42,837 bases of DNA from Phoronis australis (GCA_002633005.1 NMRA01000285.1:297505-340341), one strand, 5' to 3'; counted from the first letter of the stretch, positions 12,251 to 24,219 are shown. Program-made: numbers and translations. Notes: a model not told the origin generated them from the sequence alone.

Positions 12251-13951
12251 GGCCGTGTAAATCTTTGTTAGAATGTAGTGTGCCAGTAATCGTTTCCACC
12301 AAATTATGTTTATTGCATTGGAAATACAAAGGGTATGATAATGCACTATTGCTCGTGATTGGGGTGAGTGGCGGGTGCAATTTGTCGAAGCAGCTTATAA
12401 ATCATGGTGAAGTCCAGCAGGTGGAGCCAGTCATAAATCGGCATGCACCGAGACTAACCGTGAACGAGGGACAGTTTGTATTCATCTACTGTCTGAGATT
12501 ATATTTTACTGGTAACGAAACGTTATAAGAGGTTTTGCCGAGCTTGGTCCTAAATCTTGAGTAGCCAGAGGTTATGGAAAATTTGACAACAGCAGTGACT
12601 CTTGCGCACAGATAACGAGGCACCCAAACATTTGCGAGCACAACCACTTATGCGAGTGCACAAACCTACACCTTCGAGTGAAAAGGAATAAAATATAAAC
12701 GACCAGCTTAAAACTTCGTATTTGTGGGTTTAGATCACATTCGAACAAGAGAAAATTTGTTTGTTCGCTCGAGCTATTGTTAGTGCACTCTAAAAATTAC
12801 TTATAGCCCCCCACTTATTTCAGTGCTGCTCAACCCACGTAATGGGGGAATATTTCTGCTTAGAAAATTGTAGAAATTTGAAAATTCAGTCACGGTTATC
12901 TAAGATATTTTCCCATTGGAAATGCCTTTGGTAATACGATTGGGATATTTTGAGACGAACCTGTTTAATTTTAAAAGGGTTTTGTGATTAGGATTCCAGA
13001 TTCAAGAAGAAACTGAGCAAAATGGAATCTCAAAAGGACCATATCATACGATTAAAGACTCACTTTAGTAAATACAGGTTAGCCGTGACAGACTCATTAA
13101 CAGCGTTGCTTTCTTACGAACACATTTCATGAGGTTTTAGCATGATTCAAAATTCAGTGTCACTCGCCCTGGCTATTTTTTTTTGTTCCCTCCTTCCAGT
13201 TTGTTCTATAATGACGGGGCTCACTATAGTGAATCTATTTTCATTTAACGCAAAACTCGTTTCCAATATTCCAATTAACTTAGAAGCTTGCTGTCCTTGG
13301 TCATAACTATGTTTCCTATACATTATGAATACGCCAATAGGTTGACATTTAGATATCGACTAAATATCGTGTAGGGCAACTAGATGTGGTTTGTACCTGG
13401 GGCTTAGCACATATAAAATGTCAGCAACCAAGAAAAAGCAAACGCTCAATCTACTTTAAAAAACCTCTGAAATATATTATGAACGTCGGTATTAACTGCC
13501 AGCGTTTCGAGCATTGCTATGTCTCTTTTTCCTTCAAAAGCAACAGTGTTCGGAACGTTAGGCATTTAATATAAATTATATCGACATTTGTCTTGTTATA
13601 TCTTACGCGGTTTTACTTATTTTTATCGTCGGTAACGGCAAAGGCTCTTGAGATCTTCTTTGGGATTCCAAATCATCGACTAAAGGGATTGGCCAATAGT
13701 AACCTTGAAATGAAATCGAGGCTAGCTTTAAATGCATCGCGTTCACCCGACACATTTCAGCCAAAGTGTAACCCACATTTACCGCTTAAGTTATACGTTA
13801 TAGCTCGGAGGGCACTCGACTATATTTTTGACTGAGCCCAGCTAGAAAATTAGGATAACCACTTATCTAGAGAGTGGGCTTGAATGAAGAGACGCGTTTG
13901 TAAGGAGATTTTATGAAAAAGTCACCCTTTAGTAGAATTTGGTTCCAGAAG

Positions 13952-13997
13952 CATCGCCCTCTGAGGGAGTTCCACATCGCCCTCTGTGGGAGTTCCA
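13952..13997 (+). repeat. 23-bp tandem duplication
   Basis: CATCGCCCTCTGAGGGAGTT is repeated directly with one substitution. Each copy ends TTCCA. Confidence 0.85.
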
Positions 13998-14652
13998 CAG
14001 ATCTAACCCTTTCCCAGGAATTCTTGGACAGCTGAGTTTTATTGTTTAAGAAAAGATGCCTTGTTGTCAAATGTCAAAATAAAAGCACCACTCACAACAA
14101 CAAAAACAAATTATAGATAATAATAAGAATCTTTTTTATGGATATGTTTAGTAGAAAAGGTTCCCTTTATGCCGTTTCGAAACCCCAAAGTGAACCCTTT
14201 CGCAGGATGGGTGTTGGAAAGGCTATTCTACTATAAGGAAAATGGTCATGAAAAAATCCTCTTTTGAACAGCACGTCTTTTACGTGTGGGAGTAACCCCA
14301 GGCTAGAAGTCGTTCATGCCGACCGTTCTGTACAATTCATTGGTCCACTTAAAATCGATTCAGTTGTTGTAACCCTTTTTCACGACTAGTTCACCGTCAC
14401 ACTCCTGCGCAGTACCAGTGTGTTTGATATAGATTTGCCCGATTAAAAACCTCGTAAGGGGGCCAATTGCATAAAGAAAACGAAAGAGATGTTTCGTGTC
14501 TAAGTATCATAAGGCATCCAGTAGTGTAGAACAAACTGTCGTAGCCATCAGTGGTTGACTTAAGCTGCGTGTTAAATAGTTTAGCTGGCAAAAACAAAAA
14601 GTGAATGAGACCTTTTACTCTCACAAAATTATGCGCGCACCCAGGGAAGGCT

Positions 14653-14673
14653 CGGGGGCTCGAACGAGCCCCC
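14653..14673. repeat. GC-rich palindrome in a repeat-like patch
   Basis: GGGGGCTCG-AA-CGAGCCCCC forms a 9-bp stem in a locally GC-rich patch of an AT-rich region. It resembles the ends of G/C-run transposon families, but no partner terminus was identified. Confidence 0.5.
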
Positions 14674-15134
14674 CCATTTGGCGAAGTGGGCAAAAAGGCC
14701 CGCCTCGGAGAAACAAAAACTCCGAAAAAAGTAGAAAACGAGACAAAAGTCCACTAAAATGGCGGGAACTACCAAATTTCGGCGAGTACACAATTCATAG
14801 CTCTGAACGTACCCCGTGAATATTTGTAAAAGGTCCACATTCTAAAACATTCGAACCCTCATTTTTTAGGATGGTACGCGCATGAACATTGCACATAATA
14901 TTAATTAGCGTGGTAGGGATATCAATTCAAGTCAGAGAAAATGCGTTCATGCGTAATTTTCAAATTTGCATATGCGTTTGCATGCATGCATGTATGGATA
15001 CGACAATTTCGTACGGACGAATATTGTACCGAATTTGCGTGGGCCGCTCGGCTGCAGGTTGAACTCGGCTAGTGCGTCAAACAACGCATAAACTTCATAT
15101 ATCTCTACTTGCTCACCTACCTGTCCATCTGCTG

Positions 15135-15330
15135 TATATACCAGCCCAGCTACATGTCTGTCTATATACCAGCCCAGCTACATGTCTGTCTATATACCTG
15201 CCCAGCTACATGTCTGTCTATATACCTGCCCAGCTACATGTCTGTCTATATACCAGCCCAGCTACATGTCTGTCTATATACCTGCCCAGCTACATGTCTG
15301 TCTATATACCTGCCCAGCTACATTTCTGTC
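15135..15330 (+). repeat. 28-bp minisatellite, seven units
   Basis: Unit TATATACC(A/T)GCCCAGCTACATGTCTGTC. The A/T variants alternate in the order A,A,T,T,A,T,T, and the last unit has ATTTCTG in place of ATGTCTG. Because 28 is not a multiple of three, all three plus frames stay open and translate to the same 28-residue repeat. That is a consequence of the repeat, not evidence of a protein. It is followed by a TCTATC-rich stretch. Confidence 0.95.
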
Positions 15331-15488
15331 TATCTGCCTGTCTATCTATCCATCCTTTATCTACTGGAAATAGCCACGACAAGGAGGGGAATTTTCTTCA
15401 AATTTAGGTACTGAATGCGAGAGGTTGATTTCTAAACTACATAAAAACAAAACTAAAAGTACAAACAGAAATGTACAACTTACAGATC

Positions 15489-15509
15489 AATAATAATAAT
15501 AATAATAAT
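15489..15509 (+). repeat. AAT microsatellite
   Basis: Seven or so consecutive AAT units in noncoding DNA after the 28-bp minisatellite. Confidence 0.8.
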
Positions 15510-15784
15510 TATAAACTTTTTTAAAGAGGATAAAAATACAATAAATGTAAAACATGCTTTAGCCAAAGGCTAATATCCAGCATGGTCCTCTGCAATATCA
15601 TCTTGAAAAATCAAAACGAATAAAATGCACCTACGATAGCCTTAATTTTGCCACCGGTAGTTAAAAAATTTCTCAGAAGTTACTGATAAGTAACAACTTC
15701 GCGCTGTACGCTACGTTCTAACGAATTACATTGCAGAGATAAATTTAGGCTAATTTAGATTTTACAAGAACGCTAATAACAGAT

Positions 15785-16141
15785 TCACAAGTCTTCGACT
15801 GATTTTCTACAACAGAGCTGGTCAGTGCTGAACACTACGAACCCCATTTTATAAGGCTTTCTGTTGGTTTCTTCTAATTCGTAATTATGGTAGTTATATC
15901 CCTTAGGTACGTGTATATTGGTATCCCCAGTGGGGTAACCCGAGAGACATTTCAAAAAGTCACATACCGCCAGCGCCAGTGTATGTATTGACATACCTGT
16001 TACTTGCACCGCATCGTCATTTGAACCATTAGCACGGCTGTAAATAACGTTACCAAAAATACACAACATTGACAAAATAGTAAGAACTGGGTTAAAATGT
16101 AAATATACTTCATAGTGAGCTACAGTGGGGCATTTGCTATA
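15785..16141 (-). pseudogene. Possible GPCR TM1-TM2 fragment (weak)
   Basis: An open minus frame of 118 codons contains NPVLTILSMLCIFGNVI and, exactly 23 residues after that Gly-Asn, LALAVCDFLKCL. Class A GPCRs show GN in TM1 and L-A-x-x-D in TM2 with about this spacing. What follows (GYPTGDTN...) does not continue as a receptor and stops at 15785, so at best this is a decayed fragment. The loop between the two segments is unusually polar. A chance match is quite possible. Confidence 0.2.
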
Positions 16142-16758
16142 TCAAAACCAATGAGTATACTTCTGTAAAAATTATAAATGTATTCCCATGAAACTATCCA
16201 AAATCGTATGTGTACTCGATTATTTTCAAAAATGTGAATGCTATAATATCCTGTATACACAATTCCCTTCGGCTATAATCTCGCTGTGTTATGTCCATCT
16301 CAGTGTGGGCTCGTGTTCCGTCCTTCGCAGTGAAAAAACATACGTGTGTGAAGGATACAGAGCTATGGCAACTGTTTCAAAATAGAACGCACGCAGGAGC
16401 TGCGCATCGTATTTGCCAAATGAAAACTGCCGAGACTGAGTGAGGTAGTAAAGAATGTACTAGCCGCTTCAAAAGGTTCTCAAGCATTTGTGTTCCTGGA
16501 TGCCTTTGCAGATGGTCAGAAAGTGAAGGATAATCAGCTCGTTATACTACGTGAAGTGGATTTCAATCAATTTGGATTAAACCTGTCTCGACGTCGGATT
16601 TGCAGTAATACGGTACATGTTTCCCTAGATTTCACTTTCTACTAGAAGACGATTTACTTCCTATAGCACGCCCGTCTTGCATAGACTGTACACACACAGC
16701 TAAGCACAACAAGGGGGCTGACAGCTTGCCCAGAATCGATACGCATGAGAAACCGTCA

Positions 16759-16807
16759 ATTCGAGTTTGCAGCATACCGTTGGTGACGGTATGCTGCAAA
16801 CCCGAAT
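16759..16807. repeat. 22-bp inverted repeat with one mismatch, 5-nt loop
   Basis: Left arm 16759-16780 (ATTCGAG...ATACCGT) pairs with right arm 16786-16807 (ACGGTAT...CCGAAT) at 21 of 22 positions; the loop is TGGTG. Both intergenic strands around it lack a gene. Confidence 0.9.
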
Positions 16808-18659
16808 AGCACTTAACTGTTTTATGTGGGTTTAATTTAATGCTGAGAATTATGATACAATCCTAAAAGAGAAGAAGCTTCTATGAAAAGTTATCCTTTC
16901 GTCGAGTTTCCATTTCATAACAAAACACTTTGGAAAGAAAGAAAAATTGATATATTTCACGACTGTGCACTGCAGTATTTTTTTGAAAATGTAGCAAACC
17001 TAGAATGCATAAGTGACACCGTTCTGTTCTGTTCAGTTTCGAAAACGAAACCCTTGAAATGATTCCCGTCGAAAAGTAAATCGAAAAGGCACCTTTTCGT
17101 ATAAGAAATCCGATACAGGACACAGTTTGTAGACGCCAGTAGCCATATTTAGCGATAACTACCTATTAGCTCAAATTTGTTGATCATTTTCTCATTGTTT
17201 ATTCAATTCCGCCAAACACTGAAACTGTCAAATGCTAATTAATTTAATGTGTCATATCTCGGTCATATCCATCAGTTAAAAAGATACTTCCGTTGGACTT
17301 CCGCGACTGAACATACTGTTAACCTGTTCCCACAAATCATGCGGTTTGCGCGATACGTGTTACAAATATGTCGCACAGCGTCCCTGCTGCGTCGGGTTAT
17401 GCAACCCCTTATCGACATGTCTGTGTATTCAGCCAAGACATCTATGAAGCTATAACAATTAACCCAGTAAACGTATGAATTTTTAAAAAGCAGAAAGGCT
17501 TCATCAGAATTTGATTTTAAACTTTGTACCATTTTGCCATTTATTGAATGACGTGACCATGTCTTTAAAGTTAAGGAAAAAAGAAAGGTACATTCATAGC
17601 AAAACAACGGTATCAATTACATGACAAAATTTTGTTCAAGATGAAATCTCAAAAAGTGTTACAGATTTTTATTTAATGATCTCGTTTTCATTCAATGCAG
17701 TTTTTGAGTTTTTCACTAACATCACCAAATTCTATTTTTGATAGTTCTTCTTACCATTGTAAAAGCAATTCTTCGTGTGAAAACTCCTGCGCTAGCATTT
17801 GGGGTTTTGTTACCCCAACGCCTAAGCCCTAAGCCAGATTGAGACTAACCCGTACTAATCGATTTACAAGTTAATGCTCGTGGTTTAGCCGCGATGCTGA
17901 AGAAAACATTTTCGCCAATTTCTACTATAATGCGCCCATTTTAAAGATTTAAAAACGGTTGCTATTTACTTTTCAATTTCAAAACCAACCATATTGGTCG
18001 CTTGCTTTGCTTATTGTTCGTTTTTTTGACTTTGAAACTCGTACACTAAACAGGCGACCGGAATTAGCTCATCCAGCACGTTCAGCAAAGCCCATGAATA
18101 GCGACGAGCTCATTTCAATCCGTGACGGCACCATCAAATCTTTGATATCCCGTGGACTTCGCTGGCTACTCTGGGATAAACAGTGCACGCTTTCTCGTCC
18201 ACTTGCGTGCAAATCGTATTAGCGTAAGATTTGTCTAATGCAACAGCATTTTTAAGAACAGTGCATAAAGCATTGTATCTGAAAGTTATATTTAAATATA
18301 TCGAACGATTTATGAAATATGATGTTAAGAAATTAACCAAATTCGGAAACTTCCCTTGGGTCCTTTATGCGTCATGTAATACCGCGAACCTAGTGATGCC
18401 TTTAAGCTTAAAAGTTTAAAAACGTCAAGAAGCTCCAAGTACCGGAGGATCTTCCTGTACCACATTATCCGTTAAGTGACCTAAACTCCATCTTAGCTAC
18501 AACTTGGGACCTTCTTTGAGTTAAAGGCCTTTACAACGTTTCACTGAAGGGGTGACAGGGGAACCTCGCGGTGCGCAAGGGTGGGACGAAATTAGTAACG
18601 ATTGATGATGCAAAACTGGTGACAACCAGTGGGAGCGGAGAGGGTAGCCGAAAGTTGTG

Positions 18660-18660
18660 N
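18660..18660. other. Ambiguous base N
   Basis: A single N in a G-rich tract (GTTGTGNGGGGTGGGGG). Confidence 0.99.
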
Positions 18661-20270
18661 GGGGTGGGGGAGCAAATGCGAAGACTTGTTTCATCTATGT
18701 CGTCCTAGTTGTCGAGGGACCCCTATAGCTGACTAGCTTCAGGGTCCCTTAAATGTGTATCGCCACTGGCTTCATGGCTCATTTATGTGTGTGAAGTGGC
18801 TCACGTGTCCACTTTGTTCATTCATGAAGCGTCGAGTTACGCATTTATTTGTCTCAGAGCGATGGAGAAATCATGCTTTAAGAAAATGTGAAAAATAATC
18901 ACTCAAAGACGGAGTGCCGTGTAGCGCAATGCTATAATGAGGAACTATTGACTTCAGCTTAGTGGATTGTCGCTTAGCGCCTGATAGCAAATTACTTTCA
19001 GTTTTTCTGCAAATTGTTGCATGACTACTAATTCTGTTTAGCCCGATTTTCAAGCTGAAAGCAGTGAATGACGGAATGTGCGCGTGTTGCTTCGAATTAT
19101 ACAATATACCTGAACACTGCAACTTAACCGGCTGGAAGAAGTGAATTTTTAGATACCAAATCAATTAAGAAATAAATTCATTGTTACGGATGTGGCTATG
19201 ATGTATCCAAGTGATATGTTACGATATTCATTTATTATAGTAACTAGTGTACATTTTGCCATTGCAATTTTAAAAATAATACAATTTATAAAAGGTACAA
19301 TCCAATTAAACTTATTGGCCACTTTGACTGTATATCCTTACATGTACAAAATGTATTGCTTAGAATCATAATGATAAATCAGTATTAACATATCGCTGAA
19401 GTTGACTATGTCTACTGCCTCGTTCGGAGATCCATGCAGCTTGTAGACTGGAAACCGTTGACTTAGTTCTCCGCTTGGAAAGAGATAACTATTATAGCCA
19501 ACGAATGCAAAATCCTAAACTCAGTTTTCAATTACTCTCGCGTGACATTTGCGAACACCACAACAAGGAACATATTTTCTGTTGTAAATAGACGCTTGAA
19601 CGTTTCCAGGCAAGGTGGCGTTTTATGCAGTAAATGTTTGTTTGGTTCACTACTAAAGTGTTTATTTGAATTGCACTGTGTTCCTGTATTTGATTATTGA
19701 TATAATAAACTTGTTCTCAATCAAAAAGTTGTACAAGATGAATGCAGAATATAATCGAAAAAGTCCTATTTTAGATTCATAAATGGGTATGGCTTGTCCA
19801 AAATTTCTTGGGAGTACTTAATCATTGGTGGGCACAGATACCCCTGCCAATTCTTAAAATGACAGAAAACACACCGTTAACCACGGAACTTATTCTAACG
19901 GTTTATCTCAAAATGGCACTATTTGATAAACGTTTTTCTTTGCTTTTCAGGATGATTGCTATGAGAAGTTGATTTTCTACCATCGCTGAGCCACTGTATG
20001 GTCGTGTTTCTGACGTACATTTTACGCTGTCGCATATGAGAAAGACCTTCAACAGCATGCAGTCACTAGGTGTACTTACTGGAAAAACTAAATTCACTGC
20101 ATACGAACATATCGAAAACACTCCATTAGTTAGTTGTTGTCGCACAAGCATGCTGATTAGGCGATAATTGAAAGCGCTCAATAATCAAGTGAAAGCCAAA
20201 ACAGTCGTCGTGAGTAAGCATCAAATTTTTGGTTTGCATCGCAAGTAGGCGACTTTTTTCAATTTGGCTC

Positions 20271-20278
20271 AATTACAG
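20271..20278 (+). promoter_or_regulatory. Probable splice acceptor before the KCNE-like coding exon
   Basis: A pyrimidine-rich run (TTTTTTC, then AATTTGGCTC) leads to AATTACAG at 20271-20278. Many KCNE genes have a noncoding 5' exon and an intronless CDS, which this would fit. The upstream exon was not located. Confidence 0.5.
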
Positions 20279-20309
20279 ACATCCATTCACTTTTAAGGAG
20301 GAAGTCGTT

Positions 20310-20633
20310 ATGCCGAGTCTCACGGAATATTTCGTCGTCAATCAGACGTACATCATCAGTAAACCGGAAGAGAAGTTTCGTGATAGCGGAAGTAACGAGT
20401 TGATCTACGTGGTAGTAGTACTATCGTTCTACGCGGCCGCTTTGATGATTCTGATTGGCTCACAAATTCGCAGCACAAAGAGAGATGGCGTAGAGGCAGA
20501 ATATTACGACGAATACATAACCAGACGAAACCTGCTTATGAAAAAACGAAAGAAAGATAAGCTCAAAATGCTTTATAATTTGATGAAACCTCGAGATCCG
20601 GTGATTGATCAAATCCCGGAAGAAGTATTATGA
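20310..20633 (+). CDS. KCNE-like (MinK/MiRP family) potassium channel beta subunit
   Basis: Encodes 107 residues, within the usual 100-180 of KCNE proteins, and like them the coding region is one exon. Seen: a short N-terminal ectodomain with an N-glycosylation sequon at N11 (NQT), one membrane segment at about 31-50 (starting IYVVVVLSFY), then SQIRSTK, an acidic stretch ending EYI at 68-70, and a strongly basic tail (about 77-86). Against KCNE1, exactly 19 residues separate the leading Tyr from I-R-S, as in the human protein, and the downstream Tyr-Ile is also kept; SFY resembles KCNE4. Family role: single-pass subunits that modify gating and trafficking of KCNQ and related Kv channels at the plasma membrane. 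The start at 20310 has G at -3 and lies 31 bases after a good acceptor (CAATTACAG, ending 20278). An in-frame ATG at 20229 would fall in the presumed intron. The channel partner is unknown. Confidence 0.82.
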   Translation: MPSLTEYFVVNQTYIISKPEEKFRDSGSNELIYVVVVLSFYAAALMILIGSQIRSTKRDGVEAEYYDEYITRRNLLMKKRKKDKLKMLYNLMKPRDPVIDQIPEEVL

Positions 20634-20750
20634 TGATTATGTAATAACTGCCATGCCGACGCGTGAAATCTTCAACGAAAGAATTCACGAGGAGTTTTCG
20701 TACAAAAAGCCAATATTACAAAGCCTTAGTTTCAATGTGTACTGGGTTAC

Positions 20751-20756
20751 AATAAA
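20751..20756 (+). terminator. Candidate polyadenylation signal of the KCNE-like gene
   Basis: AATAAA lies about 118 bases after the TGA stop at 20631-20633. The position is reasonable for a short 3' UTR, but the hexamer is common in AT-rich DNA. Confidence 0.4.
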
Positions 20757-21239
20757 GACTGAAAACTTGTTGAAATTACATTACGCAGGGTTTCGGAATT
20801 TCAAAGAAAATGACGTGGAGTGTTATTGGAACAATTCATCAAACCGGAAGCGTTGATGTCACGTTCTTACGTCGGAAAACATATCGACACTCTATACCCA
20901 AAAGGCGACATAAAGCGATAACAAAGATACTTCACATATGAAGGCCGTCATTAACGTACAGATGCTGTAATGTGATGGATAAAGGGAAGCAGATCTTGTA
21001 CTCGCGGAATAAGGGTAAAACGTGGCAGGCGTCCAATTTCGGTTTGATCTGTTATGTTTCGAAATAGATTGTGAAAGCGTACAGCGTTTTGTGATGCAGT
21101 TCTTTTTGGAGCATCTTAGTTCACGCAGGGACGGAGTGCTCCGATCAGACACCAGTGCCAATATTCATGCACAACCAAACGTGTATCTGACACAATCGTA
21201 GCCATTGAAACTTCTGTAACATTCACTGAACTCGAGGAA

Positions 21240-21397
21240 TCAGGCGTGCGTTCAGTAACGCTAGGGCCTACGCTAGGACCTAGCTTAAATCTAGCCAAAG
21301 TCACGTGTTTCCATTGAAAATACACGGTAATACCTCACGTAATCTCGCGAAGTCTTGCTTTTTAGCGAGGTCCTAGCGTTACTGAACGGGAGGCAGG
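21240..21397 (-). mobile_element. 158-bp inverted-repeat MITE, family A copy 2
   Basis: Reverse-complement relative of 8304-8460 along its full length, with both CGTTCAGTAACGCTAGG ends retained and interior differences limited to scattered substitutions and single-base indels. It lies about 600 bp after the KCNE-like stop codon. Confidence 0.88.
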
Positions 21398-23314
21398 AGT
21401 GATGGACGCATTTGGACTATCAGCGGGAGTGGTTAACAAAAAGGTGCCTCGAACGGCTATCCTTACGCCAGTATGCCAGCGCCGGAACAGATAAAAATCA
21501 TTCATAACACATGTGCTCTTTTTGTCGAGGCGCCTCTAGACATCAACAACGTTATGCACCCATCAAGTCTAAAGAGGACAGTATAACCGGCCAGGTTTTG
21601 AAAGCTGTAAACGAGCAGACTTTTATCCATTCAAAATTTTTACTGCTACTGAATTATATTGTATTTTGTTCCTGAGTTTTAATATTAACCACAAAAGAAA
21701 ATGCAAGCCATTTTCACTCTTTTTTACTAGAGTTCGTGATGAATTGATTTTATAACCTAGAAGATTTGTTTTTATTCTCTACAGTAACTTTGTGTTCCGC
21801 CATTCGTCACCATCAGCGGCTCGTGTGTTCCTGTAGCAATAACGACATGATCGTCTGCCCACTTTCGTGCAAAGACTTCTTTGTAAAACCCTGATACCTC
21901 GGTTGTCTGACGTTTGTTGCAGGAATCCAATAAATTACTGTGTTGTACAAACGTATGTTGTTTTGTGATTTGTAAATAATGGTGTGTACTTTGCATTAAT
22001 TTTCTGTACATGTATACACGCCAGATCTCAGCCAGTGTTTGTAAGAGACTCGCTTGCAGGGTTAGATACCTGATGTTAGTGCCGTGTCAGGTGACTTAAA
22101 AGCATTCAATTCTAACGAGTCAATAACAGAACTGAGTAGCAGATTACACGAGCATTTGTTCCCTCTAATATTTCTATTTCAATGAAAAGCATATTGATTG
22201 CTTGATATATTAATGTCTATTTCACCAAATTCCTCATTGATTACTTGATAGAAAGCTGCCGTGGGCAATTCTAGTTGTGTACTTGTAATAAACAGCACAT
22301 GATATGTCGACTGGATCCGACAAAATGTTAAGAATCACAACCCGAAGGTTTTACCATTCAGATTCCTCATCCAACACAGGTTAATTCGAACTCAATGCTG
22401 TAAGATGACGCGGTATTTCATAATGCGACACTCTTGCACTATTCAGAGCAAAATTGGCAGCACACACTCCAAACTTCAAAGCAAAAATTCACCTAAGAAA
22501 AAATCTGGTCAAGGGAGTGACCGGAAACACCCTGTCAGATCTTCATGGATATAACTGACAAACAAACTGAGGAAAATTGATTAACTTTCATTTTGATAAC
22601 TTGATTTTCGGCGCACATTGCTAATACGGTCGAGCGTGATGTGAAAATCGAGAGCAAAATTACGCTTTGAAGAATATTTAAGTTTGATTAGTCAATACCA
22701 TTCATGCTGTCGGATTACAGAGCAATCGTTACTGCATGGATATTTAAACCTGGAATAAAAAGTAAAAAATTAAGGTGACTAGCTCTGCTGGGAGCAAGCT
22801 TAGATAAGCTGTTTGATCAAATTTGTCTAAGTATTTTTACACAAAACGCAACTTTAGGTGGTTACATCCTATTGCGAAAGCTTTCTGGGTTAAGAATTAG
22901 CAATTACAGCAGCCGTCTTAGTTTCCAGGGCGTACTTTACCGGCCTTTGAGCAATGTTAAGGCATGTTTTGCATTACTGAGCTGTCTCGTCTTGCCCTAT
23001 AATCGTGAGGCACACTCAAAGACATTTTAGCAGTCTGTATGTCAAGTGTGGTAAGATGTCAATCCAGATTCTCTTTTTATTCCAAAAAAACTCCGTTAAT
23101 TTCACTTTCTGAATATAAGAATACATAAACACCACATTGTGTATTGCGTCTATATTTTACCTATTCTCTTTTTGCTGTAATTGAGAGATACTTTAATTAC
23201 CGCTAGAATTGAAAGGTTCTCGAATGGGCTAACCAACCCTAACACGATTTTCTGACGCTTTTTTAATCGTGAATGTTTGAAGCGGCTTCAACGTACCTTC
23301 CACCACAAAATGTG

Positions 23315-23579
23315 TTGATTTAGACCACACTGACTTACAATTACGTAATTGGTCTCGAGCTAGTCTTTAATGAAATTAGAGGTGATTATGGGCTTAGAAA
23401 GAAATTTTTTGTTCTTGCTTGAGACCAGGCTCTACACGCATAGGTGCGTCATTATATGTTACGAGCGTGGTGTCAAGGAATAAACGAGCTGTCAGTTCTT
23501 TGCAAAATTGGATATCACTTCTCATCTGAGTAAGGAACAAATTAAAACCAATTTTATAGTGGTAAGTGATCTAAATCAA
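23315..23579 (+). mobile_element. 265-bp inverted-repeat element, family C
   Basis: Left end TTGATTTAGACCACACTGA, followed by AATTGGTCT. The right end reads AAAACCAATTTTATAGTGG...GATCTAAATCAA, i.e. its inverted counterpart. The interior includes CTGTCAGTTCTTTGCAAAAT and CATCTGAGTAAGGAACAAA, which recur elsewhere in the window. No coding potential seen. Confidence 0.65.
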
Positions 23580-24219
23580 AAGTTTGATTCTTCATATACT
23601 GAGACACTCTCATTATAAAAGGAAAAATAGAGGCCAATTAGGTAGGGGTATTGGCCTATGCGGAACTTGTAGCTAAACGTAGTTATGCGGTTTTAAGTAT
23701 ACACGAGGGCGTCATGGGAACATTGCATTGAGTTTTTGTAATCGCATATTTTGAGAATCATTGTCACTCAACCAACTATGATGTCGAATGCAGTTTCTAA
23801 TCACCAGAGAATCGATTTTCATCTTTCACTCAAGCCGAGCGAGAAATATGCACAGTCGAGATATGTGTTAGTAAAGACGGTAAATATACACTAGTTCTTC
23901 AGGTAAATTCTACACAGTTTGTACTCTGTTAGTTTAATACATCGAATACTTGAGAGTTTTAATCAATAGAAAATGACTTACATGGACGCCATTGTGCGGT
24001 CTTTCCGATGGCGTCAATAGTGTTTTGGGCCTGTAATGTGGAAAAAGCGAGAGGAACAAGAGAACCGCCGACACAAAACCTTAGAATGAGAAATTTGCGC
24101 ACGATTTTCCGGAACGCACACAGTGTAGTTTTGGAATACACCTTCAAGATTTAGTGCACAAATAAAGAAATAAAGACACATTATCGGTTTTATTGCGGAA
24201 ACACGTAGTTTGGGGATTA

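Larger units (their letters stand above)
8461..15134. other. Gene-poor stretch
   Basis: Holds the weak candidates at 11629 and 12130-12250, a 23-bp duplication and a GC-rich palindrome. A motif GGAA(C/T)ACCTGTCTAC(A/G)CAC occurs at about 8994 and 11756 and may mark another dispersed repeat. No established gene. Confidence 0.6.
15510..20270. other. Gene-poor stretch upstream of the KCNE-like gene
   Basis: Contains the hairpin at 16759, a GGGACCC...GGGTCCC stem at about 18716-18750, and the weak GPCR-like frame. A noncoding first exon and promoter of the KCNE-like gene should lie here but could not be identified. Confidence 0.55.

Noticed and set aside
15072-15414. Three overlapping plus-strand open frames of up to 111 codons
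   Set aside because: They are the three translations of the same 28-bp tandem repeat; no start, splice or homology support.
17272-17616. 114-codon minus-strand open frame
   Set aside because: No recognisable family, no splice sites in sensible places, and composition like neighbouring noncoding DNA.
20229-20309. Upstream in-frame ATG extending the KCNE-like protein by 27 residues
   Set aside because: A good splice acceptor ends at 20278, inside the extension, and the family has no counterpart to the added residues; the ATG at 20310 fits better.
20605-20856. Open frame overlapping the 3' end of the KCNE-like gene
   Set aside because: Shadow frame beginning inside the real CDS and running through the probable 3' UTR; no domain.
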